This document shows, piece after piece, positions 52,183-61,380 of a stretch of DNA of 64,000 nt (its first letter is position 1; every line of letters begins with the position of its first letter). The DNA is taken from contig CAZGTD010000009.1 in the NCBI GenBank assembly GCA_964528425.1, positions 7,078 to 71,077 of the forward strand, given 5' to 3'. Position numbers and translations under genes: made by a program. This DNA comes from UBA3263 sp964528425 (lineage in GTDB: Bacteria; Bacteroidota; Bacteroidia; Bacteroidales; Muribaculaceae). The notes below the pieces were generated by a model, which was not told the origin of the DNA, made no database searches, and was given only the letters and a program-made list of their open reading frames with translations.

Positions 52183-54744
52183 TTAAATCCAACGAACCCA
52201 GGCGAAATCCTGGCGGTGTGCCAGTGCGGGGTTCTTGGGGAAGATTCGGTATGCGTAGCGATACATACCGGGGTTGCCGAGAGTATGCGAAAGTTTGTAG
52301 GTTACGATATCGCCGTCGGTCTTTTCAGGTTTCAGCTCGATGGTTTCGGCAAATTCGTCCTGGCCGTCGACAGTCTGGAACGCAACGGCTTCAACGCCGA
52401 GGTCTTTGCTAAGGCCGTTGGTGTTGAGAACAACGGTTGCGCAATGTTCTGCACCTGTTGCGGCAATAGCGGCAGTTGCGGTAGAGTCGTCGATGCTTAC
52501 AACTTCAATGCCGTCCCACTTCGAAGCGACCTTATCTTTCCAAGCAGCGATTTCGCGGGCCACGGCGTAGTCGTTGGCAGCGAGGGTTGCATAGCGGCGT
52601 GCTTCCGGTGAGTAGAAACGTTCGATATAGTCGTTGATCATTCGGGTCATGGTGAAGTTCGGGGCAATGTGGCCGATGGAGTTCTTGATGTATTGAATCC
52701 ATTCGGGAGAGTAGCCCTTGGAGTTCTTGGCAAAGTAGAGCGGAATGATTTCGTTTTCAAGCATCGAGTAGATGGTTGCGGCGTCGAGCTTGTCCTGCTG
52801 GCCCTGATCGGTGTAGGTGCGCTTTTCGGTGAGCGCCCAACCGGCCTTTTCGTCGAACTTGTAGCCTTCGTACCACCAGCCGTCGAGCACTGAGAAGTTC
52901 AGAACGCCGTTCATTTCGGCCTTTTCGCCCGATGTGCCCGATGCTTCGAGGGGGCGGGTGGGGGTGTTGAGCCAGATGTCAACGCCGGTTACCAGGCGCT
53001 TGGCAACTACCATGTTGTAGTCTTCAAGGAAGATAATCTTTCCGAGGAACTGAGGCATACGGCTGATTTCCATGATGCGCTTGATCAGTCCCTGGCCGGC
53101 ACCGTCGGCGGGGTGAGCCTTGCCGGAGAATACAAACTGCACGGGGAATTGCTCGTTGTTAACAATCTTGGCCAGACGGTCGAGGTCAGTGAAGAGCAGG
53201 TGTGCGCGTTTGTAAGTGGCAAAGCGGCGGGCGAAACCGATAATGAGGGCGTTGGGGTTGATACGGTCGAGAATGCCGATAACTGCACCCGGATCGCGCT
53301 GGTTGGCGAGCCATTTTGCTTTGAAGTCGCGCTTAACGAAGTTGATGAATTTGTTTTTCATCAGAACGCGCATGTTCCAGATTTCGTCGTCGGGAACGCT
53401 GAAGATGCCTTTCCAAGCCTTAACGTCGTCCTGGTGCTGGAAAACTTCCTTGCCGAGTTTTTCGCTATAGAATGCTTTCCATTCCGAGGCAGCCCAAGTG
53501 GGCATGTGGACGCCGTTGGTAACGTAGCCTACATGGCTTTCTTTCCAATCGTAGCCTTTCCATACGCCGGCAAACATTTTCTTCGACACTTCGCCGTGGA
53601 GCCAGCTAACGCCGTTGGCTTCCTGGCAGGTGTTGAGGGCAAATACGCTCATCGAGAATTTTTCGCCGCTATCAGGGTTTTCGCGGCCCATGTTCATCAG
53701 ATCGGGCCATGAAATGCCGAGTTTCTGGGTGAAGTGACTGAGATATTTGTTGGCGAGGCCTTCGTCGAAGTAGTCGTGGCCGGCAGGCACGGGGGTATGT
53801 ACGGTGTAGAGGCTCGAAGCGCGAACCAGTTCGAGGGCCACGTTGAAATCGAGATGATTTTCGGTGATGTATTCTACCAGGCGCTGGAGGTTGAGCAGGG
53901 CTGCGTGGCCTTCGTTAGCGTGGTAGAGGTCGGTGTTGATGCCGAGCTTACGGAGCATGATAATACCGCCGATGCCGAGCAGATATTCCTGCTTGATGCG
54001 GTTTTCCCAGTCGCCGCCATAGAGCTGGTGGGTAATCGGGCGGTCAAATTCCGAGTTCATGTCGAAGTCGGTGTCCATCAGATAGAGGTTCATGCGGCCA
54101 ACGTTTACGCGCCAAACGTGGCTATAAACGATGTTAGTGGGGAAGGGAACTTCAATAATCATGGGAGAACCGTCTTCATTCATCACCTGCTCGATGGGGA
54201 GCTGGTTGAAGTTCTGAGGTTCGTAGTTGGCAATCTGCTGACCGTCTACGCTGAGGCTCTGGGTGAAGTAGCCGTAGCGATAAAGGAAACCAACGGCGGT
54301 CATGGGAACGCGCGAGTCAGACGCTTCCTTAATATAGTCACCGGCAAGAACTCCAAGGCCGCCGGAATAGATTTTCAGAGCATTGCAGAGGCCATATTCC
54401 ATGGAGAAATATGCCACTGAGGGAAGGTCGGAACGCATCGGAACGGCCATATAGGCATTGAATTCCTTGTCGGCTTCCTTGATGCGGGCCATGAGGTCTT
54501 TGTCGGCGATAATTTCGTCGAGACGCTTGGCGCTGAGGCTCTGAAGGAGCATTACCGGGTTTTCACCGGTCGAACGCCACAAATCGGGATCGAGGTCACG
54601 GAACAGGTTTTTAGCTACGCTATTCCATACCCACCAAAGGTTTTTAGAAATGGGTTCCAGAGGCTTAAGAGCCTTGGGAAGGTTTGCGTTGACAGTCACG
54701 CCGCGCCAGCTGGGCGCGTTGGTGTTGCTGACTTTAAGTTTCAT
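52183..54744 (-). CDS. glgP: Alpha-glucan (glycogen) phosphorylase, short GT35 form
   Basis: Phosphorolysis of glycogen to glucose-1-phosphate. At 853 residues it is the TIGR02094-type bacterial/archaeal phosphorylase, with the N-terminal DUF3417 region (LEPISKNLWWVWNSVAKNLF) and VAYFSMEYGL. The catalytic core includes the pyridoxal-phosphate region near DIWLNTPTRPLEASGTSGEKAEMNG. A roughly 100-residue C-terminal beta domain follows. The ATG at 54744 (MKLKVSN) leaves a 26-base gap to glgA; an upstream start would overlap that gene. It is transcribed with glgA. Confidence 0.93.
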   Translation of the reverse strand: MKLKVSNTNAPSWRGVTVNANLPKALKPLEPISKNLWWVWNSVAKNLFRDLDPDLWRSTGENPVMLLQSLSAKRLDEIIADKDLMARIKEADKEFNAYMAVPMRSDLPSVAYFSMEYGLCNALKIYSGGLGVLAGDYIKEASDSRVPMTAVGFLYRYGYFTQSLSVDGQQIANYEPQNFNQLPIEQVMNEDGSPMIIEVPFPTNIVYSHVWRVNVGRMNLYLMDTDFDMNSEFDRPITHQLYGGDWENRIKQEYLLGIGGIIMLRKLGINTDLYHANEGHAALLNLQRLVEYITENHLDFNVALELVRASSLYTVHTPVPAGHDYFDEGLANKYLSHFTQKLGISWPDLMNMGRENPDSGEKFSMSVFALNTCQEANGVSWLHGEVSKKMFAGVWKGYDWKESHVGYVTNGVHMPTWAASEWKAFYSEKLGKEVFQHQDDVKAWKGIFSVPDDEIWNMRVLMKNKFINFVKRDFKAKWLANQRDPGAVIGILDRINPNALIIGFARRFATYKRAHLLFTDLDRLAKIVNNEQFPVQFVFSGKAHPADGAGQGLIKRIMEISRMPQFLGKIIFLEDYNMVVAKRLVTGVDIWLNTPTRPLEASGTSGEKAEMNGVLNFSVLDGWWYEGYKFDEKAGWALTEKRTYTDQGQQDKLDAATIYSMLENEIIPLYFAKNSKGYSPEWIQYIKNSIGHIAPNFTMTRMINDYIERFYSPEARRYATLAANDYAVAREIAAWKDKVASKWDGIEVVSIDDSTATAAIAATGAEHCATVVLNTNGLSKDLGVEAVAFQTVDGQDEFAETIELKPEKTDGDIVTYKLSHTLGNPGMYRYAYRIFPKNPALAHRQDFAWVRWI

Positions 54745-54770
54745 TACTTTTTTATGAGTTAGTTTGTTTA

Positions 54771-56450
54771 TTATTCGGATTTGTAGCGACGTTTGGCTGC
54801 TGCCAAAGCATCGCAATATGCAGTTTCGTAGTATGTTATAAAATATTTCCAGGCAGCCATATCGGCAGTTGTCGACGCTGCTTTTCTCAACGATTGAACG
54901 GTTTTCTCATTGGCGCGTTCAAGGTTGAGTAACTGACCCGCAATAGCGTTGCAGAGCTCGGAGTAGTTGACGTCGTTGCGTTCGTTGACGTGAACGCCGC
55001 ACGCCGGGAATTTGTTTTCACCGAAGGTAACGTTTACCCATTGACCGAAACCGGAGAGGGTAGTTGTTATGGTCGGCACGGAAAATGCTACGGCTTCAAG
55101 CGGAGTGTAGCCCCACGGCTCGTAGTAGGAAGGGAAGACCGTGGCGTCGAGACCGGGAAGAAGGTCATAGTAAGTAAGGCCACCGAAAAGACCTTCCGTG
55201 CCATCGAGATAGCAGGGCACATAAATTACCAGAACTTTATCATCTGTTTTGTTCTCGAAGCCGAGGCGGTGGATGTTGTTAACTACGGAATCTTCGTAAT
55301 AATTATTCAGTTCGTGGGTAATAATGGGGTCGGGCAGGGCGGGTAAACGCTTGCGCGACTTCATTGCAGATATTAGTTCGGGGCGAGCCTGACGCGACCA
55401 TGCGGGTACCATGATAAAGCAGATGGTATGACGGTCGCTTTCAGACATTTGGTTCTTTAATATTGCTGCCGAGTCCAGAAAGACGTCAATGCCTTTGTTG
55501 CGATATTCGCATCTGCCGGAAGTGGCAACGAGAAACGAATCGGCTGGCAATGTGTGGCCAACGAGGGCAGATGCCATTTTCAGCATGGCTTTGCGTGCTT
55601 TCTGTCGGGCCTCATCCAGCGCTTTGGCGGTAGAGGGAACGAAGTCTTTTTCAAAACCGTTAGGAGTAACGTGTGGCTTGATTTCAAGCAGCTGTTCACA
55701 TTCGCGTGCAGTGACGTCGCTGACCGTTGTGAAGCAGTCGGCCTGATGCGCAGCGGCTTTTTCCAGCGAGTGCTTGGCTTGCATGTTCAGTTCCGATGCC
55801 ATCTGGTCGCCATTGTAGCCATTGAAATAGGCATATAGTTGCTTGCCGTTGCCGCAGATTGAGCGGCCAATGCTGGTTGCATGGGTGGTGAAAACCGTTG
55901 CGGCGGCGGGCAGCTCGGCTTTAACGTGAAGAAGCCCCATGCCGGTAGTCCATTCATCGAAGTGAGCAATAACTCCTTCGCCGTCGGGGTAGCCCATGTG
56001 GCGCGAAATACTTTCGATTACCAGGGCCGCGGCATGACTGAATGCACATGCTTCAGGGTAGTCGCCGTAGGCGTGAAGCGAATCAACACCGTATAATTCC
56101 CACATGCGCGCGAACAGCGCGGGATTTTGGGCATACATCGCATCAAATTTAACCAACACGGCAATCGGTCGACCGGGAACGTTCCAGCGGCCTACGCGGA
56201 CTGTAACTCCTTCGGGGAGCTGAGTATTCTTGCGCCAATCGGCAAGCAGAGATGCAACTTCGGTGAAATAGGGTGATGGTGTTTCATCGGTCCACACATC
56301 GGGGCCGACGAATATAACTTTATTTTTATAAAGTGTTTGTAAGGTGCGGGCTTTCGTCGACAACACGGCGTATATACCGCCGACTTTGTTGCAGACCTCC
56401 CAGCTTGTTTCAAAGAGCAGGGATGGGGAAGTTGTGCACTTTTTTGTCAT
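54771..56450 (-). CDS. Glycogen synthase, GT3 (eukaryotic-type) family
   Basis: A 559-residue glycogen synthase resembling animal/fungal GYS rather than the bacterial GT5 GlgA. LLFETSWEVCNKVGGIYAVLSTKA is the nucleotide-sugar binding start, TVFTTHATSIGRSI the acceptor site and FPSYYEPWGYTPLEAVAFSVPTITT the C-terminal sugar-nucleotide motif with the two catalytic Glu residues. GT3 synthases use UDP-glucose; this type is standard in Bacteroidales. It is the first gene of a two-gene glycogen operon with a -7 box at 56472-56480. Confidence 0.92.
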   Translation of the reverse strand: MTKKCTTSPSLLFETSWEVCNKVGGIYAVLSTKARTLQTLYKNKVIFVGPDVWTDETPSPYFTEVASLLADWRKNTQLPEGVTVRVGRWNVPGRPIAVLVKFDAMYAQNPALFARMWELYGVDSLHAYGDYPEACAFSHAAALVIESISRHMGYPDGEGVIAHFDEWTTGMGLLHVKAELPAAATVFTTHATSIGRSICGNGKQLYAYFNGYNGDQMASELNMQAKHSLEKAAAHQADCFTTVSDVTARECEQLLEIKPHVTPNGFEKDFVPSTAKALDEARQKARKAMLKMASALVGHTLPADSFLVATSGRCEYRNKGIDVFLDSAAILKNQMSESDRHTICFIMVPAWSRQARPELISAMKSRKRLPALPDPIITHELNNYYEDSVVNNIHRLGFENKTDDKVLVIYVPCYLDGTEGLFGGLTYYDLLPGLDATVFPSYYEPWGYTPLEAVAFSVPTITTTLSGFGQWVNVTFGENKFPACGVHVNERNDVNYSELCNAIAGQLLNLERANEKTVQSLRKAASTTADMAAWKYFITYYETAYCDALAAAKRRYKSE

Positions 56451-56471
56451 AAATTTGGTTCTAAATGAGCC

Positions 56472-56480
56472 GCAAAGTTA
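56472..56480 (-). promoter_or_regulatory. -7 element of the glycogen operon
   Basis: The minus strand reads TAACTTTGC, 22 bases upstream of the glycogen synthase ATG. No clear -33 box. Confidence 0.55.
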
Positions 56481-56503
56481 CGAAAAAAAGTTGGAATCTG
56501 AAA

Positions 56504-56565
56504 TATGTTGAAAAAAATAATGGGTAAAATAACAGGTCCTATAAGACTTAGTGACTTATAGGACC
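56504..56565 (-). terminator. Terminator of the HU gene
   Basis: GGTCCTATAAG (56535-56545) and CTTATAGGACC (56555-56565) form a perfect 11-base stem with a 9-base loop. On the minus strand a run TTATTTTTTTC follows about 15-20 bases later, so release may be delayed. Confidence 0.6.
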
Positions 56566-56618
56566 GAATTATTTTGGTTTGTAATTTGCAACAAAAACTG
56601 CTGCCTATTTCCGGTTAA

Positions 56619-56891
56619 TTATTTAACCTTGGCGGCGAGTTCAGCGCCGGCTTTGAATTTAACTACTTTGCGGGCAGCGATTTCAACTTTTTCTTTGGTG
56701 CGGGGGTTGATGCCGGTGCGGGCAGCTTTTTCAACAGCGGCGAAAGTGCCGAAGCCAACGAGGGCAACTTTGTCGTTATTAGCAAGAGCTTCGCTGATTG
56801 CTTCAACAGCTGCGTCGAGTGCGTTTTTCGCGTCAACTTTAGTGATGCCTGCCTTTTCGGCGATGGCATTAACGAGTTCGGTTTTGTTCAT
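56619..56891 (-). CDS. HU family DNA-binding protein
   Basis: A 90-residue nucleoid protein. MNKTELVNAIAEKAGITKVDAKNALDA is the dimerisation helix pair, VALVGFGTF the saddle strand and RTGINPRTKEKVEIAARKVVKFKAG the DNA-binding arm with the Asn-Pro that intercalates. The ATG at 56891 gives the normal 90-residue length; the longer in-frame reading would start upstream of the promoter. It has a full promoter and is a single-gene unit. Confidence 0.95.
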   Translation of the reverse strand: MNKTELVNAIAEKAGITKVDAKNALDAAVEAISEALANNDKVALVGFGTFAAVEKAARTGINPRTKEKVEIAARKVVKFKAGAELAAKVK

Positions 56892-56932
56892 TTTAGTGTA
56901 GATTATGAATGAATAATAATGATGAATTTCGT

Positions 56933-56964
56933 GCAAAGATAAAGCTAAATTTCGGAAAAACAAA
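56933..56964 (-). promoter_or_regulatory. Sigma-ABfr promoter of the HU gene
   Basis: On the minus strand TTTG (56964-56961), a 19-base spacer and TATCTTTGC (56941-56933). The leader is about 35 bases. This is one of the best matches in the window, as expected for an abundant protein. Confidence 0.75.
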
Positions 56965-57046
56965 GCAATAGGCAAACTTTTTTCAAAAAAATCGCAGTTT
57001 TCGGTTAAGAATTGTTAAATCCGGGCCGAAAATCCTAATTTATCCG

Positions 57047-57055
57047 TAATTTTGT
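57047..57055 (+). promoter_or_regulatory. -7 element of the DUF4924 gene
   Basis: TAATTTTGT fits TAnnTTTG; the leader to the ATG at 57088 is about 27 bases. No clear -33 box. Confidence 0.45.
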
Positions 57056-57087
57056 GTTGTATTTATAAATGAAAAATTCAATTGACC

Positions 57088-57639
57088 ATGATTATAGCTT
57101 CGCAAAAACGCAGAGAAAATATTGCAGAATACCTGCTTTATATGTGGCAGGTGGAGGACTTGATTCGTGCCTATGGTCTTGACCTTGACCGAATCAAGCA
57201 AAATTTGATAGACCGTATACCCGACCTTGACGATAATAAGCGCAAGGAAGTTAGCGACTGGTATGAGTCACTGATTGACATGATGTGCCGTGAGGGTGTG
57301 ACCGAACGGGGACATCTGCAGATGAACCGCAATGTGATGGAAGAGCTTGTGGATTTGCATCGCGCACTCCTTGCCGATCCGAAGTTCAGCGACTATTCAG
57401 CTGAATTTTACCGTACGCTCCCCTACATTGTTGAATTGCGCTCGCGCGCGGGAGCTGATGCCGAAGGCGAAATTCAGACTTGCTTTACGGCGCTCTACGG
57501 CATGCTTATGCTCCGTTTGCAGGGGCGCGAAATATCTGAGCAGACCGGCAATGCAATCAAGCAGATTTCAAAGTTGATTGCTATGTTGAGCGCTTATTTT
57601 CACAAGAATGAAGAAGAGCCAATTTTTAAACATGATTAA
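57088..57639 (+). CDS. DUF4924 family protein
   Basis: A 183-residue all-helical cytoplasmic protein of a Bacteroidetes-specific family. It begins MIIASQKRRENIAEYLLYMWQVED and has repeated amphipathic helices (LVDLHRALL, YIVELRSRAG, LYGMLMLRLQGREIS) but no enzymatic motif. The ATG at 57088 is taken rather than a TTG 6 bases earlier. It overlaps the lytic transglycosylase gene, so it may be linked to wall metabolism; the function is unknown. Confidence 0.85.
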   Translation: MIIASQKRRENIAEYLLYMWQVEDLIRAYGLDLDRIKQNLIDRIPDLDDNKRKEVSDWYESLIDMMCREGVTERGHLQMNRNVMEELVDLHRALLADPKFSDYSAEFYRTLPYIVELRSRAGADAEGEIQTCFTALYGMLMLRLQGREISEQTGNAIKQISKLIAMLSAYFHKNEEEPIFKHD

Positions 57640-58549
57640 GCAGGTAGTATTCGCATTGGGGCTTATTATTGCTCCGCTTCCGGCTTTTGCCCAGGAACAC
57701 GTTGCCGTTGTTAATCCAACGGTTCCTAATTCCATGATATTTGCAGGCGAAAAGATCAATCTTGACGACGTTGATATGTATGAGCGGCTTGACCGCGAGC
57801 TGACGTCAATGGTTTATACCCACGGCAATACTTTATTGACCATCAAGAGGGCCAACCGCTATTTCCCCGAAATAATCAGCATTCTCAAGCGCCAGGGGGT
57901 ACATGAAGATTTCGTTTATATGGCGTGTATTGAAAGCTATCTTAACCCTATAGCCCGCTCCGGAGCCGGTGCCGCCGGTATGTGGCAGTTCATGCCCGCA
58001 ACAGCAAAGCAATATGGGCTTGAAGTAAATGACGAGGTTGACGAGCGCTATGATCTTGCCAAGGAAACCGTTGCCGCAAGCAAATATATTAAGTCAGCAT
58101 TTGCCCGTTTCGGTAACTGGGAGTCGGTGGCCGGCAGCTTTAACGGTGGTACGGCGCGCATTTCTAAGGAACTTGAGGCGCAGCAGGTCAACAGTGCGTT
58201 TGATTTATGGTTAGTCGATGAAACACGTCGCTATCCGCTCAGAATGATGGCTATGAAGTTGATAATGGAGAATCCTAAGAAGTATGGCTTTCAGTTGTTG
58301 GCTAATCAGCTCTATCAGCCTCATCAATACAGTGAGGTAAGTGTTTCCGGTCCGGTTGAAGACTGGCCTACATGGGCAAAAGAACATGGTATTGACTATG
58401 CAACCCTGCGCGAGTATAACCCATGGATCAGAGATAAGAAACTTACAAACAAGTCGGGTAAGACTTATACAGTGAGAGTTCCGAAGCCCGAGGCGCTCAG
58501 CCGCTCCAAGCAACATAAAACGACCTACAATCCCAACTGGATTAAATAA
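57608..58549 (+). CDS. Lytic transglycosylase (SLT domain, MltD-like)
   Basis: An exported peptidoglycan lytic transglycosylase of 313 residues. The signal peptide ends PAFAQ; the SLT domain (about 90-220) has the catalytic Glu109 in CIESYLNPIARSGAGAAGMWQFMPATAKQYGL (read as two pieces), then SFNGGTARI and the DLWL helix. The C-terminus (about 225-313) resembles an MltD tail but no full LysM repeat is clear. The start at 57608 overlaps DUF4924 by 32 bases; ATG at 57632 is an equally plausible start with an 8-base overlap. Its stop touches uvrA. Confidence 0.88.
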   Translation: MKKSQFLNMIKQVVFALGLIIAPLPAFAQEHVAVVNPTVPNSMIFAGEKINLDDVDMYERLDRELTSMVYTHGNTLLTIKRANRYFPEIISILKRQGVHEDFVYMACIESYLNPIARSGAGAAGMWQFMPATAKQYGLEVNDEVDERYDLAKETVAASKYIKSAFARFGNWESVAGSFNGGTARISKELEAQQVNSAFDLWLVDETRRYPLRMMAMKLIMENPKKYGFQLLANQLYQPHQYSEVSVSGPVEDWPTWAKEHGIDYATLREYNPWIRDKKLTNKSGKTYTVRVPKPEALSRSKQHKTTYNPNWIK

Positions 58550-61380
58550 TGGCCAAGAAGAAAAATGATTCCGAAGCTCTGGAATCACTTGTAGTTACAG
58601 GAGCCAGAGTACATAATCTGAAAAATATCAACGTTGAGATTCCTCATGGAAAGCTGACCGTAATCACCGGTCTCAGCGGTTCAGGAAAATCTTCGCTTGC
58701 TTTCGATACTATATATGCCGAAGGCCAACGTCGGTATATTGAAACTTTTTCCAGCTATGCGCGCCAGATGCTCGGCTCTATGGAGCGCCCCGATGTTGAC
58801 CGGATTACAGGATTGTCGCCGGTGATTGCCATAGAGCAAAAAACCGTTAACCGCAATCCGCGCTCAACTATCGGCACCACTACGGAGATATATGATTTTT
58901 TGCGCCTGCTATATGCCCGCGTTGCTACTGCAAGGAGCTATATTTCCGGAAAACCGATGGAAAAATTTAGTGAAGAGCGTATTCTTAGTCTGATACATGA
59001 GCGTTTCAACGGTAAGCGCATTCTTGTGTTGTCGCCGCTGATTCGTAACCGTAAGGGCCATTATCAGGAACTTTTTGAACAATTGCAGAAAAAGGGCTAC
59101 CTGAACGTCAGAGTCGACGGAAAGATGCGCGAGATTACCCCGGGCATGAAGCTCGACCGTTATAAAAACCACACCATTGAGCTCGTCGTTGACAAGATGT
59201 TGGTTTCCGATACCGATGATACCAGATTGCGCAATTCGGTGTCTACGGCCCTGCATCGCGGTGAAGGGCAGCTGATAATTTGTAATGTTGATGCTGATAA
59301 CGAACTGACTCATCTGTCGCGAACTTTGATGGATGCCGAAAATGGAATCAGTTATCGCGATCCGGCGCCACATAACTTTTCATTCAATTCGCCGCTGGGA
59401 GCATGTACCAGATGCAAAGGTATAGGCTCTATAAACGTTATTGATGTCGACAAAGTTATTCCCAACAGGAAACTTAGTATTGCAGCCGGAGCTATTGAGC
59501 CGCTCGGTAAGAAGAAAGATTCAATCATTTTCCGCCAGATTGAGCAGCTTTGTGAGCGCTATGGTTGCACTGTAGATACTCCGGTTGACAATCTCCCCGA
59601 AGAACTGCTTGATGAAATTCTCTACGGTTCAAGCGAAAAACTGGATATTAACGCCGGCAATAGTTATTTATCGAGCATTTACCGAACTTATGACGGCATT
59701 GTGCGCTACATTGAAATGCAGCAGACCGATGATGCCGACGATGCCGCCAAGCGCTGGAGCAACCAGTTTTATTCCATGGCGGTTTGTCCGGAGTGTCATG
59801 GCGACCGATTGAACATAGAAGCCCGTAATTTCTTTATCGGTGATAAAAATATTGCCGACCTATGCCGAATGGATATAGATCAGCTTGCCGACTGGATTGA
59901 AAATGTCAACAGTCTGCTTTCTGAGCCACAGCAAAAAATTGCTGCCGAAATCTTAAAAGAAATTTCAGTTCGCTTGAGCTTTCTCAAAGATGTAGGGCTC
60001 GGTTATTTATCGCTGGGGCGCGCGTCGGCAACTTTGTCGGGCGGTGAGAGTCAGCGCATCCGTCTGGCCACTCAGATTGGCTCGGAGCTGGTCAATGTGC
60101 TCTATATTCTCGATGAACCGAGTATCGGACTCCACCAGCGTGATAATCTTAGGCTGATTAACTCGCTGAAGTCGTTGCGCGACGCACAGAATTCAATAAT
60201 AGTCGTTGAACACGACCGCGACATGATGCTTGAGTCTGATTGGATAATCGATATTGGCCCGAAAGCCGGCCGGAAGGGCGGCGAAGTCGTTTTTCAGGGT
60301 ACGCCGAAAAAAATGCTTAAGAGCGGAACTTTGACTGCAGAGTATCTTAGCGGTGTGCGCGATATTCCGGTGCCGGAGACGCGTCGCCCGGGTAACGGAT
60401 TGTTTATGGAAATCAAGGGTGCGCGTGGCCATAATTTGAAAAGCGTGGACTTTAAGCTGCCGTTGGGCACTCTAACTGTTGTTGCCGGAGTAAGCGGTTC
60501 GGGAAAATCCTCGCTTGTCAGCGGCACTCTACAACCAATATTGGCCAAACACATGTATAGGGCACTGCAGGAACCGCTTCCTTACGACGAGATTTTGGGC
60601 ATGGATAATATTGACAAGGTCGTTACGGTTGACCAGACGCCGTTAGGGCGTACCCCGCGTAGCAATCCGGCAACCTATACGGGTGTTTTTTCAGATATTC
60701 GCTCTCTGTTTGTTAATTTGCCCGAGGCGAAGATTCGTGGTTACAAGCCCGGACGCTTTTCATTTAATGTTAAGGGCGGCCGATGTGAAACCTGCAAGGG
60801 CAACGGCTATAAGACTATTGAGATGAACTTTCTTCCGGATGTATTGGTGCCGTGTGAGGAGTGCGGAGGAAAGCGCTATAACCGCGAAACGCTTGAGGTA
60901 CGATTCAAGGGTAAATCGATAGCAGACGTGCTTGACATGACAATCAATCAGGCCGTTGAGTTCTTTGCAAATACTCCGTCAATCCTGAAAAAATTGAAAG
61001 TTCTACAAGACGTGGGTTTGGGCTACATAAAGCTCGGGCAGCCGTCGAGCACTCTTTCAGGAGGCGAGAATCAGCGCGTTAAACTTGCAACTGAACTGGC
61101 CAAGCGCGACACCGGTAAAACCCTGTTTATTCTCGATGAACCCACAACCGGGCTGCATTTTGAGGATATAAACACTTTGATGGGGCTATTGAATCGCCTG
61201 GTCGATAAGGGAAACACTGTGCTGATTATCGAGCATAACATCGATGTAATCAAATCTGCCGACTGGATAATCGATATGGGTCCTGAAGGAGGACGTAGCG
61301 GTGGCGAAATCGTTGCCCAGGGTACGCCGGAGTTCATTGCCACAACAAATTCTCCGACAGCTCCTTTTTTGAACCTATAG
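58549..61380 (+). CDS. uvrA: Excinuclease ABC subunit A
   Basis: The damage-recognition ATPase of nucleotide excision repair, 943 residues, full length. Two ABC modules are seen: Walker A GLSGSGKSS (about 44-52) and GVSGSGKSS (about 650), with signatures LSGGESQRIRLATQIG and LSGGENQRVKLATELA and Walker B ILDEPSIGLH and ILDEPTTGLH. Zinc modules are CTRCKGIG with CPECHGDR, and CETCKGNG with CEECGGKR. The start touches the transglycosylase stop and the end overlaps priA by 6 bases, so there is no terminator between these convergent genes. Confidence 0.97.
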   Translation: MAKKKNDSEALESLVVTGARVHNLKNINVEIPHGKLTVITGLSGSGKSSLAFDTIYAEGQRRYIETFSSYARQMLGSMERPDVDRITGLSPVIAIEQKTVNRNPRSTIGTTTEIYDFLRLLYARVATARSYISGKPMEKFSEERILSLIHERFNGKRILVLSPLIRNRKGHYQELFEQLQKKGYLNVRVDGKMREITPGMKLDRYKNHTIELVVDKMLVSDTDDTRLRNSVSTALHRGEGQLIICNVDADNELTHLSRTLMDAENGISYRDPAPHNFSFNSPLGACTRCKGIGSINVIDVDKVIPNRKLSIAAGAIEPLGKKKDSIIFRQIEQLCERYGCTVDTPVDNLPEELLDEILYGSSEKLDINAGNSYLSSIYRTYDGIVRYIEMQQTDDADDAAKRWSNQFYSMAVCPECHGDRLNIEARNFFIGDKNIADLCRMDIDQLADWIENVNSLLSEPQQKIAAEILKEISVRLSFLKDVGLGYLSLGRASATLSGGESQRIRLATQIGSELVNVLYILDEPSIGLHQRDNLRLINSLKSLRDAQNSIIVVEHDRDMMLESDWIIDIGPKAGRKGGEVVFQGTPKKMLKSGTLTAEYLSGVRDIPVPETRRPGNGLFMEIKGARGHNLKSVDFKLPLGTLTVVAGVSGSGKSSLVSGTLQPILAKHMYRALQEPLPYDEILGMDNIDKVVTVDQTPLGRTPRSNPATYTGVFSDIRSLFVNLPEAKIRGYKPGRFSFNVKGGRCETCKGNGYKTIEMNFLPDVLVPCEECGGKRYNRETLEVRFKGKSIADVLDMTINQAVEFFANTPSILKKLKVLQDVGLGYIKLGQPSSTLSGGENQRVKLATELAKRDTGKTLFILDEPTTGLHFEDINTLMGLLNRLVDKGNTVLIIEHNIDVIKSADWIIDMGPEGGRSGGEIVAQGTPEFIATTNSPTAPFLNL